From Conexibacter sp. CPCC 206217 (GTDB taxonomy: Bacteria > Actinomycetota > Thermoleophilia > Solirubrobacterales > Solirubrobacteraceae), in assembly GCF_030646165.1 (NCBI RefSeq), contig NZ_JAUTDO010000010.1, positions 85,804 to 149,803 of the forward strand: 64,000 bases of DNA, written 5' to 3'. This document shows, piece after piece, positions 59,184 through 64,000 of this stretch. Position 1 is the first letter of the stretch, and each line of letters starts with the position of its first letter. Below the pieces are notes generated by a model. The model was not told the DNA's origin. It saw only the letters and a list, made by a program, of their open reading frames with translations, and did no database searches. The translations under genes and the position numbers were made by a program.

Positions 59184-60394
59184 TGTCTGACACCAGCCGT
59201 ACCGACTACGACCGTCTGGTCGAGCGCCTCGCGGCGCGCGGCCTGGACGTGGGAGCAATCGAGCAGCGTCTCGCCGACCATCGCATCGAGACCCCGTCGT
59301 GGGGCTACGCGAACGCCGGCACGCGCTTCGGCTCGTACCCGCCGGCCGGGCTCCCGAGCGATCCCTTCGAGAAGTTCGACGACGCCGCCGAGGTTCATCG
59401 CCTGACCGGCAGCGCGCCGCTCGTCGCGATCCACATCCCGTGGGATCAGCTCGACGACTACACGGCGCTGAAGCAGCACGCCGCGTCGCTCGGCCTCGAG
59501 ATCGGGACCGTCAACCCGAACCTGTTCGGCGACCAGCGCTACAAGCTCGGCTCGCTGGTGAACACCGACGCGGCGATCCGCCGCCTCGCGACCGACCACG
59601 TCCTCGAGTGCATCGAGATCGCCCGCCAGGTCGGCTCGACCGGCATCTCGCTGTGGCTGCCCGACGGCACCAACTACGCCGGTCAGGACTCCTTCGTCGC
59701 GCGCCGCCGGCGTCTGCACGAGTGCCTCGCGGAGGTCTACGCGGCGCTCGACGACGAGATGGAGCTGCTGGTCGAGTACAAGCTCTACGAGCCCGCCTTC
59801 TACGCCACGGATCTGGCCGACTGGGGCAGCTCGCTGCTGACGTGCCAGAAGCTCGGCCCGAAGGCGAAGGTGCTGGTGGACCTCGGTCATCACGCGCAGG
59901 GCGTGAACATCGAGCAGATCGTCGCCTTCCTGGACGACGAGGACCGCCTCGGCGGCTTCCACTTCAACAACCGCAAGTACGGTGACGACGACCTGATCGT
60001 CGGCTCGGTCAATCCCTTCGAGCTGTTCCTGATCTACACGGAGCTGGCGGCCGCCCCGAAGCTGCCGCGGCTGACGATCGACCAGGCGCACGTCATCGAG
60101 AGCAAGATCGAGGGGATGGTCCTCTCGGTCGTCAATCTGCAGGAGGCCTTCGCGAAGGCGCTGCTCGTCGATCGCGTCGCACTGGCCGAGCGCCAGGCCG
60201 CGGGCGACGTGCTCGGCGCGCACGAGCTGCTGCTCGACGCGTTTCGCACCGACGTGCGACCGCTGACGGCGAAGGTCCGTGAGGAGAAGGGCGCGGCGGC
60301 GGACCCCGTCGCCGCGTTCCGCGACGGCGATTGGTGGGAGCGTGTCGGTTCGCGCCGAACCGCCGCCGCTACGACGGGAGGACTTGGCGCATGA
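59183..60394 (+). CDS. rhaI: L-rhamnose isomerase (RhaI type)
   Basis: The product is 403 aa, a TIM-barrel xylose-isomerase-like enzyme. Metal ligands are visible in LLVEYKLYEPAFY (Glu), VLVDLGHHAQGVN (Asp, His), FHFNNRKYGDDDL and the later acidic residues; ETPSWGYANAGTRFG is the N-terminal RhaI motif. Converts L-rhamnose to L-rhamnulose. It belongs to the second L-rhamnose isomerase family, unlike E. coli RhaA. ATGA overlap with rhaEW-type gene. Confidence 0.93.
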   Translation: MSDTSRTDYDRLVERLAARGLDVGAIEQRLADHRIETPSWGYANAGTRFGSYPPAGLPSDPFEKFDDAAEVHRLTGSAPLVAIHIPWDQLDDYTALKQHAASLGLEIGTVNPNLFGDQRYKLGSLVNTDAAIRRLATDHVLECIEIARQVGSTGISLWLPDGTNYAGQDSFVARRRRLHECLAEVYAALDDEMELLVEYKLYEPAFYATDLADWGSSLLTCQKLGPKAKVLVDLGHHAQGVNIEQIVAFLDDEDRLGGFHFNNRKYGDDDLIVGSVNPFELFLIYTELAAAPKLPRLTIDQAHVIESKIEGMVLSVVNLQEAFAKALLVDRVALAERQAAGDVLGAHELLLDAFRTDVRPLTAKVREEKGAAADPVAAFRDGDWWERVGSRRTAAATTGGLGA

Positions 60395-62484
60395 GCCAGA
60401 CAACTGACACGACCAACGCGAGCGCGCCGGTGGCGCCTCGCGCTGACAGCCTGTACGACACCGCGAAGGCGCCGAAGGGCGGCCTCGACGAGCTCGTCTA
60501 CCGCTCCAACCTGCTCGGCGCCAACCGCGCGGTCTCCAACTACGGCGGCGGCAACACGTCGTCCAAGAGCAAGGAGACCGACCACACCGGCCGCGAGGTC
60601 GACGTGCTGTGGGTCAAGGGCTCCGGCTCGGACCTCGCGACGATGGGCGCGAAGAACTTCACGGGGCTGCGCCTCGAGGAGATCCTGCCGCTGCTCGAGC
60701 GCGACGAGATGAGCGACGAGGAGATGGTCGCCTACCTGTCGCGCTCGCAGGTCGCGCCGGAGATGCCGCGCTCCTCGATCGAGACGCTGCTGCACGCGTT
60801 CGTGCCGGCTCCCGAGGTCGACCACACGCACCCCGACGCGATCAACATGCTCGCGGGTGCCGAGAACGGCGAGCAGTTCATCAAGGAGGTGTTCGGCGAC
60901 GAGGCGGTCTGGGTCCCGTACATCCGCCCGGGCTTCACGCTCGCCAAGCAGGTCGGCCTGGCCGCCCGCGGCGAGGGCGTCCGCTTCGTGATCCTCGCCA
61001 AGCACGGCCTCGTCACGTGGGGCGAGACGGGCGCCGAGTCCTACGCCAACACGATCGAGGCGATCAACCGCGCGGCGGACTTCGTCACCTCGAAGGCGAA
61101 GGCCCGCTTCGGCGGCTCCGCGCGCGAGCCGCTGTCGACGGAGGCCCGCGAGGACCTGCTGGTGCAGCTGCTGCCGGCGATCCGCGGCGCCGTCTCCAGC
61201 GAGCGCGCGAAGATCCTGCAGGTCGACGCGTCGCCGTCGACGCTGGAGTTCGTCTCCTCCAACGACGCCCCGACGCTGTCGCAGGTCGGCGCGGCCTGCC
61301 CCGACCACCTCGTGCGCACCAAGCGCGTGCCGCTGTGGGTCGACTACGACCCTGCCTCCGACGACGTCGCCGCGCTCGCCGCGCGCGTGATCGAGGGCGC
61401 GGCGCAGTACCGCAAGGACTACGTCGAGGACTACTTCGCGTCCAACGCGAGAGCGGGCGAGCTGCTCGGCGATCCGGACCCGCGCGTCGTCCTGATCCAG
61501 GGCGTCGGCATGGTCTCCGTCGGCACGACGCTGAAGGACGCCCGCCTGGCGCGCGACCTCTACCACCGTGCGATCGAGGTGATGGGCGGCGCCTCGGCGA
61601 TCGACGCGTTCGTCTCGCTGACCGCGCCGGAGTCGTTCGCGGTCGAGTACTGGCCGCTTGAGCTGTACAAGCTCGCGCAGGCGCCCCCGCCACGTGAGCT
61701 GCAGGGCAAGATCGCGCTCGTGACCGGCGCGGCCGGCGGCATCGGCGGCTCGATCCTCGAGTCGCTCGCGTCGCAGGACGCCGTCGTGATCGCGACCGAC
61801 ATCGACGCCGCGGGCGCCGAGAGAGTCGCGGAGGCGTACGGCGACGAGGGCCTCGGCCTCGCGATGGACGTGACGAGCGAGGACGCGGTCGCCGCGGCCT
61901 ACCGCCAGGCGGTCCTGACCTACGGCGGCGTCGACGTGATCGTCTCCAACGCCGGCATCGCCTCCAGCGCGCCGATCGAGGAGACGACGGTCGAGATGTG
62001 GGATCGCAACCACTCGATCTTGACGCGCGGCTACTTCCTCGTCGCGCGCGAGGCGTTCAAGATCCTGCGTCGTCAGGCAACCGGCGGCAGCGTCGTCTTC
62101 GTCGCGTCGAAGAACTCGCTCGTCGCGGGCAAGAACGCGGCCGCGTACTCGTCCGCGAAGGCGGCCGAGCTGCACCTCGCGCGCTGCCTCGCCGAGGAGG
62201 GCGGCGGCGCCGGCATCCGCGTCAACACGGTCAACCCGGACGCGGTCCTGCAGGGCTCGAGAATCTGGGGCTCGTCGTGGCGCGAGGAGCGCGCGGCGGC
62301 GTACAACATCGACCCGGACGCGCTGGAGGACCACTACAAGGCGCGCACGACCCTGAAGGTCAACATCCTGCCCGAGGACATCGCGCAGGCGGTGCTGCAC
62401 TTCGCCTCGCCCGTGCGCTCGGGCAAGTCGACCGGCAACATCCTCAACGTCGACGGAGGCGTGCCCGCCGCGTACTCGCGGTAG
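60391..62484 (+). CDS. rhaEW: Bifunctional rhamnulose-1-phosphate aldolase/L-lactaldehyde dehydrogenase
   Basis: The product is 697 aa. Residues 1 to about 425 form a class II aldolase (NYGGGNTSSK, DHTHPDAINMLAG with zinc His pair, LAKHGLVTWGE). Residues about 435-697 form an SDR: ALVTGAAGGIGGSIL, IVSNAGIAS, catalytic region AYSSAKAAELH. The aldolase splits rhamnulose 1-phosphate into DHAP and L-lactaldehyde; the SDR oxidises lactaldehyde to L-lactate. It ends the operon before a run of hairpins. Confidence 0.95.
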   Translation: MSQTTDTTNASAPVAPRADSLYDTAKAPKGGLDELVYRSNLLGANRAVSNYGGGNTSSKSKETDHTGREVDVLWVKGSGSDLATMGAKNFTGLRLEEILPLLERDEMSDEEMVAYLSRSQVAPEMPRSSIETLLHAFVPAPEVDHTHPDAINMLAGAENGEQFIKEVFGDEAVWVPYIRPGFTLAKQVGLAARGEGVRFVILAKHGLVTWGETGAESYANTIEAINRAADFVTSKAKARFGGSAREPLSTEAREDLLVQLLPAIRGAVSSERAKILQVDASPSTLEFVSSNDAPTLSQVGAACPDHLVRTKRVPLWVDYDPASDDVAALAARVIEGAAQYRKDYVEDYFASNARAGELLGDPDPRVVLIQGVGMVSVGTTLKDARLARDLYHRAIEVMGGASAIDAFVSLTAPESFAVEYWPLELYKLAQAPPPRELQGKIALVTGAAGGIGGSILESLASQDAVVIATDIDAAGAERVAEAYGDEGLGLAMDVTSEDAVAAAYRQAVLTYGGVDVIVSNAGIASSAPIEETTVEMWDRNHSILTRGYFLVAREAFKILRRQATGGSVVFVASKNSLVAGKNAAAYSSAKAAELHLARCLAEEGGGAGIRVNTVNPDAVLQGSRIWGSSWREERAAAYNIDPDALEDHYKARTTLKVNILPEDIAQAVLHFASPVRSGKSTGNILNVDGGVPAAYSR

Positions 62485-62509
62485 CCGCCCGATCTCGACA
62501 ACTGGGCTT

Positions 62510-62759
62510 AGCCGCGCGCGCCGGTCTGCCGCGCGGCTTCGATCCGGGCCGCACCTTGTCAGTCCCGTGCGGCCCGGGCTTCCCCGCGAGGCACCCGCGC
62601 TCCCCTCGATCCCGGCGCGGGTCTCGCCCCGGAACCGCCGCGCCGCCCCATCCGCGGCGCGGTCCCGGGAAGGGGAACCCGGAGCCCGCCCGCCCCAAGC
62701 GAGGCTCCGGCCCAACAGCCCCTCGTCCCACGCTCTCACCGAGTGCGGGACGGGGGGCT
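62510..62759. terminator. Run of five GC-rich hairpins after the rhamnose operon
   Basis: In the 335-nt gap: AGCCGCGC/GCGCGGCT (62510-62538), CCGGGCCGCAC/GTGCGGCCCGG (62544-62577), CCCGCGC/GCGCGGG (62594-62621), CCGCGCCGC/GCGGCGCGG (62638-62662), and a long imperfect stem AGCCCC..GGGGCT (62717-62759) followed by CTTGTTGCTTTG, the most terminator-like. The first probably ends the rhamnose mRNA. No convincing ORF is seen here. Confidence 0.65.
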
Positions 62760-62819
62760 TGTTGCTTTGACGGTGACTGCTCGGCTGAGACCCGCGGCAT
62801 GGCTGGCTAGGATCGGCGC

Positions 62820-63566
62820 ATGACGGCGAACGTGGCGATGCGGGCGACGGTGCGGGGCGGGGTGCAGGGCGTCGGGTTTCGCGACGCGACGGTGCGGCGG
62901 GCGCGCGAGCTCGGCGTGATGGGGTGGGTGCGCAACGGCGAGGACGGCAGCGTGCTCGTCCATGCCGAGGGCGCGCAGCCGGCGCTCGACGCGCTGGCCG
63001 CCTTCCTCCACGACGGGCCGCCTCACGCGCGCGTGGACGATGTCTCGACGGATTCCGTGAAGGTGGAGGGGCACGAGCAGTTCGCGATCCGCGGTGTCAG
63101 CGCCGGCGTCTTCGTCGTGCAGGAGCACGCCGCGACCGCGCACCACTACGACCTCCGCTTGGAGGTGGACGGCGTGATGCGCTCCTGGGCGGTCCCCAAG
63201 GGGCCGTCGCTGGATCCCGCCGCCAAGCGCCTGGCGGTCGAGGTCGCCGACCACGACTGCGAGCACAACGCCTTCGAGGGCCCGCTCGGCGACGGCGGCG
63301 TGATCGTGTGGGATCGCGGCACGTATGAGCAGGGCGGGCGCGTGCCGTGGCCAGAGGCGCTGCAGCGGGGCCACGCGGTCTTCGTGCTGCACGGCGAGAA
63401 GCTGCGGGGAGGATTCGCGCTGCAGCGCACGCGCCCTGGGGCGAAGCCGCAGTGGCTGCTGATCAAGCGCAGAGACGAGCAGGCCCAGCCCGGCTCGGAC
63501 GTCGTGGCGCAGCAGCCGCGGTCGGTCGCCAGCGGGCGCACATTGGGCGACGTGCTGGAGGAGTGA
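62820..63566 (+). CDS. Acylphosphatase fused to a LigD-type 3'-phosphoesterase domain
   Basis: The product is 248 aa. Residues 5-90 are acylphosphatase: GGVQGVGFRDATVRR (Arg21) and GWVRNGEDGSV (Asn39) carry both catalytic residues. Residues 95-215 match the LigD 3'-phosphoesterase: FVVQEHAATAHHYDLRLEVD has His103, His109, Asp111, Arg113; VMRSWAVPKGPS and VADHDCEHNAFEG (His145) complete it. That domain removes 3'-phosphates or ribonucleotides at DNA/RNA ends. No ligase or polymerase domain is attached. TAGGAT lies a few bases before the ATG (leaderless). An rRNA operon follows. Confidence 0.9.
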   Translation: MTANVAMRATVRGGVQGVGFRDATVRRARELGVMGWVRNGEDGSVLVHAEGAQPALDALAAFLHDGPPHARVDDVSTDSVKVEGHEQFAIRGVSAGVFVVQEHAATAHHYDLRLEVDGVMRSWAVPKGPSLDPAAKRLAVEVADHDCEHNAFEGPLGDGGVIVWDRGTYEQGGRVPWPEALQRGHAVFVLHGEKLRGGFALQRTRPGAKPQWLLIKRRDEQAQPGSDVVAQQPRSVASGRTLGDVLEE

Positions 63567-63946
63567 CGGCGGTGCGACCGGCGTTTGCGGGGCCGTGCGC
63601 TCGGGAAGGGGGGCGAGAAGTCACGTCGGCAGAGAGTGCGCTATCTTTACTGACCCGCGGCGAGGGCACTCGCCCCCGCTGCGTGCCAGACGGAGGAATC
63701 CCCTCTCGAGAGGCACGGCGGTCTTTGAAAACTCAACAGCATGTGCACTCTTCTCCATGGGCTCAGGCCTTTGGGAGTGAGTGCGTCCAGGTTTCGAAGT
63801 GGCCTTCTCATTTGCGTCAGCGTGATGAGAGTCATAGGTCATGTCAATGAGTCATTAGTAGTAAACCGTCTGTTGTCCCGGATCTCCCGATTGTGTACAT
63901 GGGAATCCCTCGTGTGGACTTCAGACACTCTTCATGAATGTAGTTC
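63567..63946 (+). promoter_or_regulatory. rRNA operon promoter and leader
   Basis: No gene is supported here. TATCTT at 63642-63647 is a possible -10; the -35 is weak. GGCGAG/CTCGCC forms a hairpin just after (about 63659-63674). GTCTTTGAAAACTCAACAGC at 63721-63740 resembles the conserved BoxA/antitermination segment of rrn leaders. The rest is AT-richer spacer, likely containing the upstream half of the 16S processing stem. Confidence 0.6.
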
Positions 63947-64000
63947 TTCACGGAGAGTTTGATCCTGGCTCAGGACGAACGCTGGCGGCGTGCCTAATAC
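63947..64000 (+). rRNA. rrs: 16S ribosomal RNA, 5' end (truncated by window)
   Basis: AGAGTTTGATCCTGGCTCAG begins at 63954 and corresponds to E. coli position 8, so the mature 5' end is near 63947. It continues GACGAACGCTGGCGGCGTGCC, the universal 16S start. The rest lies beyond the window. Orientation is plus. Confidence 0.97.

Noticed and set aside
1..64000. CRISPR arrays, insertion sequences, prophage or tRNA genes
   Set aside because: No regularly spaced repeats, transposase or integrase motifs, or tRNA cloverleaf sequences were recognised anywhere in the window.

Overview
The window is about 73% G+C chromosomal DNA from a high-GC actinobacterium. Leaderless promoters, type-2 IleRS, a DeoR-controlled rhamnose operon and overall gene style suggest a soil member of Thermoleophilia/Solirubrobacterales (Conexibacter-like). 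That placement is inference: the only marker, the first ~54 nt of a 16S rRNA gene at the right edge, is too conserved to decide it.

Layout. 1-2130: the end of a sulfate-type ABC ATPase, small ORFs, a thioesterase and a possible 22-residue lipopeptide. 2127-7342 (minus): an HtrA - VWA - MoxR - DUF58 - VWA operon (Bat-like, envelope-associated). 7539-12217: a phosphate permease with a small membrane partner, a base-composition island holding an HNH nuclease, a YtoQ protein and a GAF-type activator. 12281-23534: a PHP-glycosyltransferase fusion, an aldehyde dehydrogenase, a divergent LysR/TehA pair and several redox or ring-cleavage enzymes. 23568-26280 (minus): a sulfonate-type ABC transporter. 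26360-28253: PPK2 and a TerC protein with a folded leader that may hide its ribosome-binding site.

28469-37125 is the most unusual block. One promoter precedes a tightly coupled operon: methyltransferase, cupin, acylating acetaldehyde dehydrogenase, 4-hydroxy-2-oxovalerate aldolase, 2-keto-4-pentenoate hydratase, an AlaX-type tRNA editing protein and an isoleucyl-tRNA synthetase. The synthetase signature is GSHH instead of HxGH, the swapped form associated with extreme mupirocin resistance. This could be a small-molecule pathway with built-in self-resistance, or a housekeeping ileS in an odd place. A 23-bp perfect hairpin closes the block.

37258-46331 carries membrane and hydrolase genes, a SNF2 helicase, GreA, a DUF234-type ATPase and a thioesterase. 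46396-47142 is a short-chain dehydrogenase divergent from the thioesterase across a palindromic operator. 47109-62484 is a coherent carbon-use region. LutABC (L-lactate oxidation, minus strand, with a GntR/LldR-like operator) faces a ten-gene L-rhamnose operon: DeoR regulator, ABC importer, two isomerases, mutarotase, kinase, and a fused aldolase/lactaldehyde dehydrogenase. The fused enzyme yields DHAP and L-lactate, and LutABC would take the lactate to pyruvate. After a stretch of five hairpins comes an acylphosphatase fused to a LigD-type 3'-phosphoesterase, then the leader and start of an rRNA operon.

Two patterns cut across the window. Several genes show TANNNT followed by 4-8 bases and ATG (leaderless transcripts). 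AGA arginine codons, unexpected at this G+C, are concentrated in exported proteins.
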